A stretch of DNA of 64,000 bases, from assembly GCA_008360955.1 (NCBI GenBank), contig LUCM01006187.1:194512-258511 (forward strand), given 5' to 3'. Position 1 is the first letter of the stretch, and the number at the start of each line of letters is the position of its first letter. Below are positions 12,565 through 25,579 of the stretch, piece by piece. Source of the DNA: Fasciolopsis buskii (lineage: Eukaryota; Platyhelminthes; Trematoda; Plagiorchiida; Fasciolidae). The position numbers and the translations under genes were made by a program. The notes under the pieces were generated by a model. It was not told the origin of the DNA, made no database searches, and saw only the letters and a list, made by a program, of their open reading frames with translations.

Positions 12565-12815
12565 ATTTAGTCAACTGGCTTCTGTAGGTCTAGCTGGACT
12601 ACCGTGTTGGGGTCCAAGAGATCCCAAATGCGCTGACTGGAAACAGTAGGTGGTGCGGCTCAATGTGGCAGTCACTGGCATTTTTGCATTTGTACAGTTG
12701 CTGAACTTACTGTTTTTCAGTCTTCTTTTCTCTTCTGAGTAGATGGTGCTTGAGATTGCAACTGAAACCGGAGCACTTTAATACTAACTTACTGGTTGTA
12801 GAAACCGAACTGAAT
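12565..12815 (+). pseudogene. RTE-like LINE, C-terminal tip and 3' UTR
   Basis: One frame reads VGLAGLPCWGPRDPK (about 12590-12635), a clear match to the VGP.RLPGWGPRDP block of the family, followed by DWKQ in place of WLET. Next come a stop and the shared 3' UTR ending near GGTGCTTGAGATTGCAACTG. Heavily 5'-truncated; no RT retained. Confidence 0.7.
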
Positions 12816-15390
12816 CAATGGATGTGCTCCTCACCAAATGCAGCGTTTCATATGATACATAGTGGAGCAATGACTGTTCAACGGTAGTACAACGAGCATT
12901 GCTTAAACGTCACTCGGAGAGTTTCGCGAAATTCATGTGTCGTTATTTGGTCAACTCAAAATACCCCTCATTCTGTCGGTAAAGTTGATTACGTCACCAC
13001 GCCATTTTCGGCCCCTAGTCGCAAGTTATTTTTATTGTGTGAATGTGTCGTTGTCAAATATATTGATCCGAAAACCGCGCTGATTTATTCGCAAGAAGAA
13101 GCAAGAAAGGGAAACATAATGACGACAGGGATCGGTGTAAAAAGTTGCGGATTTTGAACTGGCACAAACGTTGCACGAAGCCGCTGATAAATGCTTCTAA
13201 CTTTGGGGTGCAATGGTCACTGATAAACCTGCCCGGTAGCGTTAAGCACACCCGCTGCAACTTTAATAGGTCACTCAAAATTTTGAAGCTGTAGGCCACT
13301 GGCCGCACGGAAAGGTGTACAGAATGAATAAAATGATAGGTAAAAATCAGTTCTTGTTTTGGGGTGAGCAAGGGTCCCCAGTAATCTGTTGATGGTGTAA
13401 ACCACAAGGCTGTTCATTTGTGGTGAATCATAACCTCCCGGTTTCCCTTTGGCATTCAACAGTTTGCCCGAACCTTTATGTGATGTCGTGGTTTGCGTGT
13501 CCATTTCGTGCAAACGGCAAACCCAGGTGGCTTCTTCAAGCCAGATGTATGATAATATGACAAAAAATTGAATTTAGAGGATGCTTTTTACTCACTGGAC
13601 TTGCAAAATGGGCTCCTGCGTGACTGAGCAAGATGTTTTGTCCGTCATACACCTCTGGTGTTTCCGAACCATTCTAATGCCTTCGTGCTTTGGAGCGTTA
13701 CATCAGAGGCTCATGTGAGTATCTCCAAAGAAATGCCCAAACTCAAATTACTCTCGCAGATACCATACAAGAAGATTGTTTATTGAATAACGCTGCGTTG
13801 CTCTAACCTCCTACAGGGACGATGGACTGAACTGAATACTTTAGAGCTCGGGCCCGAGAACCACTAGTCATCGTTGTTAGAGATTTCTAAGACCAGCGAC
13901 AGATACGGTAGGTAGAACCTTGTGAAGTAGACATACAGAAGACTGTGTTCAGCTATAAAATAAAAAAGTCCTCAAGCTTAGTTGCTCTACTAACTAAAAA
14001 ATGAAAACTTCCCCAGATACCTTAATAAGCATCTTTAATCCTTGCAACCCCCGGTCTTTATATAGGAAATCACGTGGCACCAGGACGGGCGACACCGCTA
14101 GTGAGTAGGTAATGACCTCCTGTCTCAATTACGTTTATATTGGCTTGCACCCGGTTTAACATCGATCTTATTAGTAAACCAACCTCAAAAAGTTGTCATG
14201 GCTCCGATCTCGAGCTAGCAAGGCTACAGGTTTTTAAAATTTTGCAAATTTTGGCCAAGGTATCAATTTTAATATGACCACCACTGAGATAATCGTTGGC
14301 TAGAAATCTTGTTAAATTTAGCATCGTTTTTGCAAAATCACCATAATTGTGATGACTCATTTCGAAGTCTAAAAAAATAACAACGGATAACAGAAGCAAT
14401 GTCAGCCACAAGGTCAGATGTAATGATTTCAATAAATTCTACATCAGTTAAACTGGAAGAAAGCTTGTCACACGAATGTATGAGTAGCAATTTGACACAA
14501 GAATACATTTTCCTGTTTCTCTCTTACTCATTCCCGAGAATCGAGAAAGACACACTCACCCTGGACTATGTACATATTCTGAGCCAAGAGAGTGCAAAGC
14601 GTTCAAGAGTTTCTAGAAGCTTGGCACTCATCAATAAATTCCATCAATGCGCACACTGAACTGGACCGCTGAATTGTAAAGAAAACTGAATAATTCTCGA
14701 TGAGGAGCAAAATTATCAATAAACTAAAATCGGATCGATTTCAAACACCGAATACTTCACGAAACCCAACCGAAATTTACGAAGATTCCATGCTCCTGAT
14801 GATGAAGTCAGTCCGCCAAAGTTTGAACCTACGGTTTGCGCATCTAATAGCGCCGTTTCCCGTTCGCGGTTATCTCAGTGGAAAGTAATTTAGGTCACAT
14901 AACTTCAGCTGGTAATGATGATAAAACCGGCAACACTGTTAAAACTAATAATGTTGTTAGTCCAAGGTCATAACCATGGTGCCCTGGAGGCCAAGGTCAA
15001 ATCGAGTGCAAGGTTATCGCAAATACAACTGAGCGGTGGTCATTGCCCGGGCACTGATGGTCTCATCTCGGCTGGCTATGAAGTGCTTGCGATCTAAAAA
15101 CCAAATTTAGCAGTCGCAAATCCTTGAAAAATGTCAATCTAAACCATGAAACTTCAGCATTCAAAATCTGGTAAAAAAATCTTCCTGAATAAAAATGGCT
15201 TTGGATCCCCACAACGACCTCTCCTGTTTCTAACCTTATTTCGCAAGTAGTGAAACATTTGCCGATTGGACTTTCGACTTTTGTAGATAAATAGACAAAA
15301 GCAGCCATGCCAGCAGTTCAGGTTGGTTTGAGTGGTAGCTTTTGAAAATCAAGGAAAATCATTTTGTGTATACCGAAGGCCATAGTCAAA
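12816..15390. other. no recognisable gene
   Basis: Frames at 13054-13407 and 13271-13513 (minus) and 14399-14659 (plus) carry no domain that I recognise. No repeat family is assigned in this stretch. Confidence 0.4.
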
Positions 15391-15560
15391 TACGCTCGAG
15401 CGACTTCGGTCAGGAGGTTGACATCTTACAGCTCTAACTTGAAGTTTCGGGTTTGAGCCCTCTCACCGCTTCTCAGCTTCTGCATTTCGGAGCTCTCTGT
15501 TGGCCGTGACCTAAAATGCCCTTTAATTAATAAAAGGCGTGAAAAGTAAACGTTGATAAG
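15390..15560 (+). mobile_element. tRNA-headed SINE, family F
   Basis: A tRNA-like head with B box GGGTTTGAGCCC (near 15450) followed by CTCTCACCGCTTCTCAGC. Related heads with (G)TTTGAGTCCTCTCATCA and GTTCGAGTCCCTCTATCA lie at 32970 and 53780. The 3' end is A/T-rich (TTTAATTAATAAAAGG). The A box is weak. Confidence 0.4.
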
Positions 15561-16860
15561 ACTAATAACATTTCACCTCGTCTAAAGTTGAAATGTTTGC
15601 AATCTCATAGCCAGGTTCACTGAACAGGACCTTATGGAAACCATTGAGCTAAGCTATAGACAATGCCAAATTATATAGTCATTCAGAAGATAAGCACTGC
15701 ACGATATGCCCTTGAGTTATTCTCCTGAATACTGATGTTGTCATATTGAAGTCATCGGTCGGATGATTACCTCGTCACTTTCGCTCGAACCAGAATGATT
15801 GAAAAATGTGTGTCCGTTCACCTAGATATTCCACGGATTGGGTATTTTAGTGTGCTCTTCTTTTCCGACTCCTCTAGGTCTACTTCGTATCCACTCTGCG
15901 TGAACATTCTTCCTCTTGCTATCCGCACCATGAGGAGAAAAGTCAACGGTCTGTGGAGCTTATTTTGCTATTCATCAATGTATAATAATGTTGATGCTGA
16001 TAAAAATAATTGATGGCTGTTGGATGGTACAACAGCAATAAGCAAGTAGCTTTTTCTGTCAGCAGACACAAAGAAAAAGGTTGGAGGAAAGCCTTTTGGG
16101 ATAGCAAGAACTGTTTCTCTGTATTTTCTGTGACTCTCTCCAAAGTTGCGTTATTCACTTATGAAAAGAAGCGCGGTGACAAGATCAAATCAATAATTAC
16201 CGATTATGTTCCTTGCATGGTCTCCTCTCGTTTGTCTGCTGACGTTCTAGGGGTAATAGTTACATGTTGACTATCGGAACTGAAAGACTCTTCGAGCTGA
16301 TTTAGGCGAGATAGATTTCCCAGCCGTAAAACGAGTTGGTGAAGTAAGTCCAAGTGCAATTTACCAAGGAATGTCATTTGTTTTACTTCATTCTTAAATA
16401 AAACAGTTACAGGATTTATACATCTATCAGACAAGCTGATCTGTACAAGTTCAAATGTCTTATCGTAACGGCTTTCTCCAGTTATTGGCCTAAACATAAC
16501 AATAGATGGTTTGGATGGAGCAATAAAAACTCACGAGCTTCTCTGTCGAAGATGACTTGTAGCTTCAAGATACCGCAAATGGATCAATGTGAAGTGGATG
16601 CGCTTGATTACTTGGGTATTAACATCTTGGCAAATGGTCCGATATAGGATTATCAGATTTGCTTGTCGAGCTCAGTTCGAGTTTGCACAGTAGCAGTTAG
16701 GTCGGTTCCCCCATACTTTTCATAAGCATTGCCATTGCGGACATGCGAAAACGTTTGATGTTTGAACATGATGTTCCTTGTAATAGCGGTGGAATGTGGT
16801 AGGGGAATTTTGTGAGTAACACAGATGTTAGGGGCAAGGTACCTGACCCAAGGGAAATAG
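15561..16860. other. no recognisable gene
   Basis: Several overlapping frames on both strands (15943-16158 minus, 16010-16270 plus, 16204-16497 minus) lack known motifs. Nothing is assigned. Confidence 0.35.
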
Positions 16861-16864
16861 ATTA

Positions 16865-17280
16865 AAGTGCTAGACACATGTTATGTCCATTCCCATAGAA
16901 AGATTGCCTGCTTTTATACTGTTGGTAGGTATTGGTTGGAGGAGGGGTCGAGACAGTCAGTCGAACAGAAGGGAAAATTTACGAGAACGCTAACCAGTGG
17001 ACTGGCTGGTGCAGGGCTAGCTACATTATCGGACTGGGGTCCACGAGATCCCTGCTCGTCAAGCAGCGGTTGGAGAAAACAGGTGATCCGTGTGAATGTT
17101 ATACCCGATAGGGTTCTTGCATTCAAATTCCTTCTGTGTATTTCTTCAACTTATTGTCTTGTAGTCGACCTTTCACTGTATCTAGTTCTCTTATCTTCTT
17201 TTGATTAGATGGTGGAGTGTGACTGCAACCAAAACTGGAGCACTTTAAGGCAAGGATAATGGTTGCAGAAACAGGGACTG
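16865..17280 (+). pseudogene. RTE-like LINE, C-terminal domain and 3' UTR
   Basis: An open frame of 113 codons (16867-17208) aligns with the C-terminal end of the trematode RTE-like LINE. WLEEGSRQS corresponds to the GWKK..GGQ block, TLTSGLAGAG to the MK.LTSGL.SVG block, and DWGPRDP (about 17035-17055) to the hallmark WGPRDP. The final WLETL block is reduced to GWRKQ. The shared 3' UTR follows, ending near GCAACCAAAACTGGAGCAC. Because it has no RT it is a truncated, dead copy despite the open frame. Confidence 0.75.
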
Positions 17281-17839
17281 GTGTGACATGTGCCGTTAAA
17301 CTAATTTAGGGCTGCAAATTTTCAATCAGGTTCTGAAAACCGGGTCACAGTTGAAAGCGGTTTCCAAAAGGTCTTGTGAACCTATAGCTTTTAACTAACG
17401 ACTTGTTTATTTGGTATTAATATGAATGCCATGTACTTAAATGAGTACATTCCCAACCTACTGGTTGATTTTGTCAACAGATGCAAACTAACTACTTTTA
17501 TATGCACACAAATCTTATGATTTTATTGTGGATGAGCTTCCGACGGTCTCCAGACTATGATTAATCAATGGTGACGGGTCAACAAGTACCTTTTATTGAT
17601 GCCAGTAATAATCCATAAGTCGGGTTCGTGACGCATGGATGAAGATGTTAGTCCGCAACAATACACCGTTTGTGGGGCACTGTCACCAGTTCTAGCCTTC
17701 TAATGTTGAGGGGTTGTAAGATAAATAAGGTAAATGAAAGTTAGTCACATTACGAACGTTTGTTTCCGCCTCAAATCGTATCATTGTTGCCACAATATAT
17801 AATTATTATCAAAACACCGATGTCAGTCTTTTGATCATC

Positions 17840-17940
17840 TGCTTACAAAATGACCAGAGGATCTCAGATTCGAGACCGTGACTTTTCGGAGAGATTGAGG
17901 CTTAATCCGTTCGACCACTGGGGTCTAGTTCTTCACCAGT
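17840..17940 (-). mobile_element. tRNA-derived SINE head
   Basis: The minus strand reads CCAGTGGTCGAACGGATTAA (A box) and, about 30 bases later, ACGGTCTCGAATCTGAG (B box). Spacing fits a tRNA promoter. The body downstream on the minus strand is not matched to another family here. Confidence 0.45.
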
Positions 17941-17949
17941 TCACTGACC

Positions 17950-20900
17950 GGACTCACATTGCGTCCTTCAGCGAAAAGACCTCCATTCCACTTTCTGTCC
18001 ATTGTGATGATATCATTACATTTACCTCTTTTCTTTATACCTAAAACGATTTCTTAGTCCGTCTTTATTGAGTGAGCATAGATATGCAGATGACGTTTTG
18101 AGTGGGAGCATTCCACAATTGATGTCACATCCCTGCTTCAAAGGTGATTAGGCGACATTGTATACGGGTTTTCATCTCGTGCTTTGCATTTAAATTCATC
18201 TCCATGTCACGATCTCTCCTCTTCATTGTTACCCCGAGGATAAAAGCGAAATTTGTTCTGTCAAATTCCCCCCTCCCTGCTATGTTTTGTGAACACTGAA
18301 TATCGTCTATATACCTGGATGTTGCACATCATAATAATTTTTCGTGATCTGTGCTCCTCAACGGAGAACTTTCGATGTTAGGAAATTCATCTTCTCTTTC
18401 TTAGACTACGTCCATTTTCCGTGTCCAGGAAATGTATGTAAAGAAACTCACAACCACCCCCATTAATCCGCTTTGCTTTAAGGACTGCGCAGTTTGCCAA
18501 GAGAGGTTTTCACTTAATGAAACACTTCGGTATCTGCATTATTTTTACTCCCAAGCGTCTGTCCGATGTCCACCGGCGGTTACACGCTTAGAGTTCAGAA
18601 TGCTTTTTGCCTACACAGTGATCCATCGTAATTTTTATTTTACGGATTTTGCACTTTGGTCCTGAGAAAGTCTTCTCAGAACTGCGAAGCACCTTGAATG
18701 TTGGAAGGTAGTTCATCCCTCTAGTTATTTTGACTAAAGTTGAGTGTGAAAACTGTCAATTTTATCCACATATCTAAAAGGAAAAGGCATCGGCGCAATC
18801 ATTTAGAATGCATAAAACTGTTGTAGTTTTTGTCCAGTTTTAAATGACTTCATTCTTTAGGTTCCATTTCCTGTTTGACTTGCTCCGCTGACGTAACCAA
18901 AAGTGCATTGAACGATTTTTTCTGATGGGCTATTGATCGAGCGGTGGTGACTGACGCAAGGTGTGCGATAACGTGAAGGGGAGAACACCTTATTGATTCC
19001 CACCCACCTGATTTCTTCTTGCAATCTGATCATGCCGTGTGGTCTTGGTATTTGAACTATTTGTTTGTGTGCCCATACCCCTTCAGTGGTAGTAGTGTGG
19101 GCGGTCGCAGCAATCGGGTAACATTACCAAATCTACGATTACACCAGATAAATTTTCCCCAGTTATTATCAATACAAAAGTTACCTTTCGATGAATAAAA
19201 GAACACAACTCTTCGTACACTACTAAAACCCAAAAATTGTTGATTATAGCTCGTACATTCTGAACTGTCACTTACGTAAACCATCATTTTCATGAAGAAT
19301 TTAATATAAGGGGAAGTCAGTTCAAACACTGTTAGAAATCTCCAACTAGATACGGAGATTTGGGAATCCCCGAACGTTTAATTAAGTTTTCTGACTAACG
19401 CAAGAAGTCTCACTTCATTTAATTATGGACTAATTAACAACCAGACGTTTAAGACAACTTGACACAAAGTCGATGGAGGCTGGTGTGATATGGAGATCAG
19501 ATCTGTTGTGCAAACGCCAGTTTCTCGTTAGTCCCTTTTCGTCAGAACGTAGGAAGTCCGCTTTTTGGCCGAGATAGTCAGTTTGGGAACGATAAAAGAA
19601 TCTGAACGTGAATTTTGTCAGAACGATTCTTTGTTCAATTTATTTTCGAAACAGAAAAAGGGTTCACGGGAAAGGTTGAGTTGTCGTTTACGTGACGCAT
19701 TGCTACTAAGATATGAATTTGGCTACACCGTAACGGCATATTCAGTGTTTGCCGTGTCAATGAGGACCTGAGGTCATCGGTGTGAGTGTTATACGATTCG
19801 AGTCGTTATGGTTGGTGAAGTCAAGCACGTAAAGGTGCATATGCATTGTGGTCTGCTTTAGAATTCCAAGTCAGGTCAATAATCGTCCCGAATTTGTGAA
19901 GGTACATTGAATGTCGATTCCCCCCGGGGAAGTCAGCATTGCGAAGTGCCCTGAGATGGCGGCGCACCGACTAATATCTTATTCACGAGTGTTAGTTTAC
20001 TCGTCATTTATTGAACAGTTGTAATTTCATTTCAGTTGTTGCGTAGGACTAACGCACTCCTTTCGAGATGCGGAGGTCCTTTTCTCTGGGTAATGAACCG
20101 AAACAAATTGATAATAATAAATAACAAATAACTAGTAAATTTAATTCATTTTTTTAAGAATAACAGCTGAAATTTAAGTTCAGTTTGTTTGATACAGAAA
20201 TGAGTGATTGCATACCGGATCTGATTATTGCTTACTGAGTAGTAATCGCATTAGTAATCTTAGTGATCTCGGCGATTCAGAACGGCAAAGAAAGGGTCCA
20301 CAATGGCAAGTACGCATTTCGTTCATAATATGTTGCAGGTGTTTTGTTTTAGGAGTCCCAGTGTACCAGAACTCTCCCCATTATACGCACCAGTTAGATG
20401 GGGGAATCTCAGTGACCGACGCACGAAATGTGTGCCAAACACATTATGCTTTTTAGTCTTTTGATAACAACAAGGATTGATCTAAACATGGAAGCCAGTT
20501 TATCATTTCGACTAGATTATCTGATGCGTGTGGACCAGACAGCCGGATCCAGGGTGCAGTCCTTACAGACCGTATTCACAAATGATAATATCCTCATATT
20601 TGCTGATCCTCGAGCACAAATTGTGACAGTTGCAGTCCCACGGTCACAGTCCAGTGACTTTTCAACTGTGGAACCAGTTAATATTACTGATACGTTAGCT
20701 ATACTAGGGACCCCATTTGTCCTTCCAACCCGCATGTTCTTTTTCGAAGGAAAACACGACTAAGAGTTTCTTGACTCAGAAGAGAGGCTGACCAATTTTG
20801 TCTCCATGTGTGCATGGCACATTTCCCGAAAACATAACTGATCAAGCGACTATTGAAATCCCTTTTAAGTGTATTGGGCGACAACCAGATAAGAACGGGA

Positions 20901-21330
20901 ATGGCCTTACTATCACTCGAAAGTAATTTCTTGGATGCCAATCATTTCGATCTTAGAGAATGCTCAATTTTATTGGGTTGTCATAGTTTTATCCAAGTCT
21001 TGGTAAACGGATTCGATAAAGCTCGGTCAGTAAGCAAATTGAGACTTTGTTCCAAACGGCCAGCCCGTGCAAATTTCCAAATTTTCTATTAAACTTATGA
21101 TTTTGTTTAGGTTGAATTTATTTGGTCCACTTTACAATTGCTCTCGGACTCTGGTAGACACCAATTTTTTACAAACATTGTTAGAAACCTATCTAGAGGA
21201 AACATAAAATTACTTAAATGTATTTTCGTCTAAAGCGTTGTTTATCATGGTTAGCAAATATGAACCGAATGAGGTTCGAAGTACACGGGAAATTGGATGC
21301 ACCATGTGATGAATTTATGTATGCAATCGC
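17950..21330. other. no recognisable gene
   Basis: Contains unassigned frames, the longest 20428-20763 (plus, 111 codons), with no motif that I know. A possible A-box-like sequence near 18940 has no matching B box. No confident feature. Confidence 0.35.
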
Positions 21331-21430
21331 TCAAAAGTTAGTGACACGGCGTTATCGATAGAATTGACAATTGGCCGACGTTTCGCCTACCTTAGTTAGC
21401 TTTTCTCCAGGCAGGGTTTACAGTCAAACG
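21330..21430 (-). repeat. stem-plus-GAAAC repeat end, related to the 5.3-kb hairpin unit
   Basis: The minus strand reads CCTGGAGAAAAGCTAACTAA, then GGTAGGCGAAACGTCGGCC. The stem GCTAAC/GTAGGC pairs 5 of 6 with one G-T wobble. The order (CCT.GAGAA, short stem, CGAAACGT.GG) is the same as at 5301-5496 and 24970-25072, although the flanks differ. Probably a related Penelope-like or hammerhead-derived element end; inference only. Confidence 0.4.
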
Positions 21431-21854
21431 ATCCTGCTCGAATGACGCAATATGATGGTGCGCAATCCTCGTAGTAGACGCTTCGGGGTTCCCAGTGAAA
21501 TTAGTACTGTCAAATTGCTAATGGTATTATTATTGTTGTTAGCATTGTTACCGTCAAGTATGTTGATGCGATTTTGTACTCGATGTCCCTTCTTGATTCA
21601 ACTTAATGATACTTCCAAGCCACAAGAAGCATTTGAAAGGCTGTCTTACTAGTTCATCATAATCGATGCACCATATTCTTGACGGAGAAGGGTTGTGCAA
21701 AAATAACGGTTACACTCGAAGTGTCTGTGAGTAGGTAGTATTGTCTAACCGATGGATGTCGTGTGATTCTTTGATGGCAGGAAAAGTTTCCATTATTTAC
21801 TGGGCACGAAATCCCGCGAAATGTGTTACATCTGCACCATTGTTCAACAGTGTT

Positions 21855-22245
21855 CAAAATAAATTCACTGTATCTCTGTATGCTGCCCTTCGAGGCGGGT
21901 ATTGATTGAAAGATGGGTTCAAATGGCCCCTCGATCGCACGTCAAAGTAGCTGGTTGACTGGCTGATGTAAGCCCGGCTACAGTACCAGTTTAAGAACCA
22001 CGAGATCCTCGTAAGCAGTGACTGGAGACAATTGAGGATGCTGCTCACTGTTGCAGTAAGTGGTGTTCTGGCATTCAAAATCTTTCCTGTTCCATAAAGT
22101 TCTTTAACTTACTGCTTTGAAGTTTACCCTTCACTGTACCTTCTCTTGTTGTTCTGTTCTGAGTAGGCGATGCTGCGAGGCAGCAACCAAGACTAGAGCA
22201 CTTCAGCTCAAGATTAACCACCAAAAAACTGAAAAATGAACTAAC
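21855..22245 (+). pseudogene. RTE-like LINE, C-terminal tip and 3' UTR
   Basis: Frameshifted remnants of the family: WLKDGFKWPL near the GGQ block, SSWLTG (MK.LTSGL block), EPRDPRKQ then LETIEDAAHCCSKWCSGIQ (WGPRDP and WLETL.DMAHCR blocks). The 3' UTR follows: TGGCATTCAAAATCTTTCC, a pyrimidine-rich stretch, then GCAGCAACCAAGACTAGAGC. It has several stops and is clearly dead. It helps to define the 3' UTR consensus together with the copies at 9.0, 12.6 and 17.0 kb. Confidence 0.7.
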
Positions 22246-22324
22246 TGCGAAGGTAAACTTTTACCGCTCAAGTTTCGTACCACCAAATATACAGGAGATG
22301 GTCAATTAGAATAGAAGTCTGTTA

Positions 22325-22515
22325 CTCAGAATGGTCAAAGATTTGGATCCCATATTCATTTCCCAGTTTGGTAGTGTATGACAGCTCGCTGTTGCCCGAA
22401 TCTTTACGGCACTGGACTTAGTGAGACCCTGGGATTCCATCCTGGTCGCAGGTTCTTCCTTCCCATCGTGTAGTAGACCCTAAAGGCCAGGAGACGTGCC
22501 CGTTTCACTACGCTC
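22325..22515 (+). mobile_element. SINE family A copy, 5'-truncated
   Basis: Body GACAGCTCGCTGTTGCCC, then GGACTTAGTGAGACCCTGGG, and the family landmark CGTGTAGTAGACCCTAAAGG followed by CGTTTCACTACGCTCAT. The tRNA head is not evident. Confidence 0.6.
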
Positions 22516-22519
22516 ATTC

Positions 22520-24969
22520 TTCAATAATGACATAAGAAGGAAGAGAATAAAAGATTATTTTCACGATAATCGGAACGATCCAGACAGTGATCTATTCGTT
22601 TTGGTATTTCGCAGGCACTGGAACAGTTCGCAATTTTCGTCAGGAAATTCTCTACTGACAAACGGTATGTTCACTCCACGGGTCTGAATATTCTAGCTAG
22701 TAAATGATACAAATCAGGCTGTAGCGCGAAAATTGCAACATCACAGTTCCAGAGCAGCTTGCTATCGGTTACACCCGTGTTTTATTAGTACAGAGCATGC
22801 CGCCGTGATCGTGATTAGAAGATGATACGACAGAAATCTTTTGAGATTTGATACTACTCGCTTTGTAGTAAGCTAAGATTAGTCGAGTATCAACGCCCAT
22901 GATCACCTAGAACGACGCCAGCGAAAAACCCATTCCACGTGATGTCTGTATTTTCATGGCAATAACCGAGTTCATTTAAGTTTTTGCTATGCGTTCTGGT
23001 TTCGTTTGGTACGTCAAAGCACTGGGTAATTAGAAGATAGACAAACGGACAATAATGAAATAATACTTACCAAGCAATAAGTAATTGGGAATAAATAGAG
23101 GAAAGAATTTCCCGAACACAGGAATGCAGACCAAACGAAACAGTCTACTGGCTAGAATTTTCTTAGCTCTTTGCTCTCACTGTCAACCATGACCTACTTT
23201 CTAACCACCATTTACCTTGGAGAACTGTATGTAATAATGGTGGTGACTATCGTAACTTATTTATGTTTCTCGACCACTCTGAAGACTGAAATTATGGCCC
23301 AGTACCTCTTGTGGAGAAATTTAAAACCGTTTTTCGAACCGTAAAGCACTGCTGATCAATAAGCTGCATTTTGCACTCACTCACTGATCGGCAATCAAAA
23401 CTCAATGATGACGCCACTGATATCTCAAGTTGATGTGTGCCAATGGAGTTCTGTGTTTTTCATGGTACCATCAATAATGATTTCACCCGGAGCCAGATGA
23501 TGAAACGTCTACAATCCGAAGAGGAAGCTTATCGATAGAGACCCTCTCTAGACTGTCGACCAGAAACACGACAAATATCCACTTTCCGAGTCAGCCCGTT
23601 TTTTCTGATGTACGACAACAATTTGTCCGACATATGAGCACCTGAGGAGAAAACGCTGTCAAAATAAAATTTGCCAACTTCACCCAACTCATTCTCCCCA
23701 AGAACAACACTTGGCTTCAAATTAATCCGCCTTACAACCGCATTTTACAGTTAGAAAGCGTAAAAAGCATTCATAGCGCAGCTGCAGTTTAATTTTTAAT
23801 CGTCTCAGTTAAAAACTTGAAAGGAAACGGCGAGAAAAGGAAACCCTGAAAAACGTTCCTAGTTGTGTTGAAATCCAGTTAGCAACGTCATAGGCCCGGA
23901 CTTTGGTTTTGGTTATTCGCATACAACGATTGCGGCTGAGAAATCAATTTCTGCGGCGCACGCTTAGATCACAGTCAGCAACAAAACTCACCTGTCTACC
24001 TGGCTGCGAGATATGGATCGCTTCGGACAGAAGCTGAAAGCACTCACTATTTGACTGATCAAAACAAATATCATACGAGAGGAGGAGAATATCATGGAAA
24101 ATCACTGAACTCCGAACAAATTATCAACTGAGAAGTAGCACCGAATGAAGTATGATGATTAAAGCTGTTGGTGAAAAGCTTAGGCCTCAGAGGCCCGCTC
24201 AGGTAGAGAACCAAAACACGTGGGGCGTGGCCTAAAGACAATAGAGAACACTGCAGGCTCTAACGCGAGGCCTCATACATAGCTCGGAGCAATCACAGGA
24301 AATAAGGGATACAAATGGAGATTACTTCAACCAGTGAGGGCTACTCACTCCGTCTCATTTGAAACGCCTCAAGTAGATACTAAAGTGGGAGTTATTTCTT
24401 CGCTAACAATCAGAAACCCTGTAATTCAACAGGAAAAGAGAAAGTAAACCGATGTGTTGAGCACTTTGTTCAGCTGCTCACTTGGCCTCTAAATTACACA
24501 ACGGACCAACCAATATCAGCTCACCTAAGCAGCTAGGCTAATGACTGTATCCCACCGGGTACCGTTGGAAGTACTGAGTTTAGTAACAGATTGAAGAGGC
24601 GGGATAAACTGATACGTGAGAGCTACCGGGGGGGTCAGCTTGATTAAGGCCTATGTAAATTGTTTTGGTGTATTGCTTTTGAATCATGTCTCCGAGACAA
24701 GAGATCAATTTTTTACTCCCGCACCAAGTGGATTTCCACCGTGGTACTAGGTTAATGAATGAAACCTTCTCACTGTACCAAATACTGAGGTGGACGAGAT
24801 GGTCTTGTACCGACAATACTTCGTGGATTAAAGTTTGTGTATGCCCTGTCGATATAAGCATCGAGCATATCTACGGTTACAAAAAGCGGCCAATGCAAGC
24901 CAAAAATGCCCAGGTGTTTGAGGTTCTGGATCCTTCTCTTTTCTTTTATCTTTTACTTCTTCCAATAAT
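22520..24969. other. no recognisable gene
   Basis: No convincing exon. The 23.9-24.5 kb part may hold very diverged LINE sequence between endonuclease and RT, but I could not establish an alignment. A GATGAAACGT motif lies at 23500. Confidence 0.3.
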
Positions 24970-25072
24970 GTAAAACTTGCCTTGAGAAAGACTACCCACA
25001 GTAGTCGAAATGTTGGCGCATTACATCTACCAACAACGCTGTGTTATTAACATTATGTCATTCACAAGAAGT
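24970..25072 (+). repeat. single copy of the hairpin repeat end
   Basis: Matches the arms at 5301-5496: AACTTGCCTTGAGAAAGACT, then CCCACAGTAGTCGAAATGTTGG, then CGCATTACATCTACCAACAA and GTGTTATTAACATTATGTCA. Here the short stem is perfect (GACTAC with GTAGTC) where the other copy has GGCTACC with GGCAGTC. Confidence 0.8.
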
Positions 25073-25579
25073 ACGTCATTTTCAGAGACCGGGTAGCGAC
25101 ATACAGGGAGTTTCCAATTGGGATGGTTGACCGGAGGTTTGAGAAGTTTACCTCATGATATTTAGGTTATAATGTTATTGACCAACACCGATGGCTCATA
25201 TCTGCTGCCAGTCTTCAAAATGAACTGGCATCATAGAGTCTCCAAGAGAGAAGTAAGAAACGATGGTCTGGCATCATCAATGACCGCAATGCTTCTGCCG
25301 TATCTTGCAAAGATTCATTTTGGAGCCAACCAAACAAACTGTTTCTTTCCCATTTCCCTGATAATTGTTGTCTCCTTGGTGGGCAGTACAAAATGCGGAT
25401 CATTGTCTTAGAGAACGATCCGCCGCTTCTGGGCATTCGGTCCGTCCATGGAGATCGAAAATGGAAAAATTTCTGCACGGATATGGCCTCCGGCCATCGC
25501 GCGTAATCAGCAACGGTTCGCGGCATCCACGTTGCTGAATTGTACCTTCTCGAAAGGCAATCATGTGTAAGCACCAGCA

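Noticed and set aside
23495..23515. Hammerhead core (GATGATGAAACGTC)
   Set aside because: No stem II, no paired stems around it; at most a weak match to the GATGAAACGTT repeat tail.
25215..25560. Continuation of the minus-strand LINE RT frame as RT
   Set aside because: The frame stays open but residues after HLLVLTHDCL do not align with RT boxes; left unassigned.
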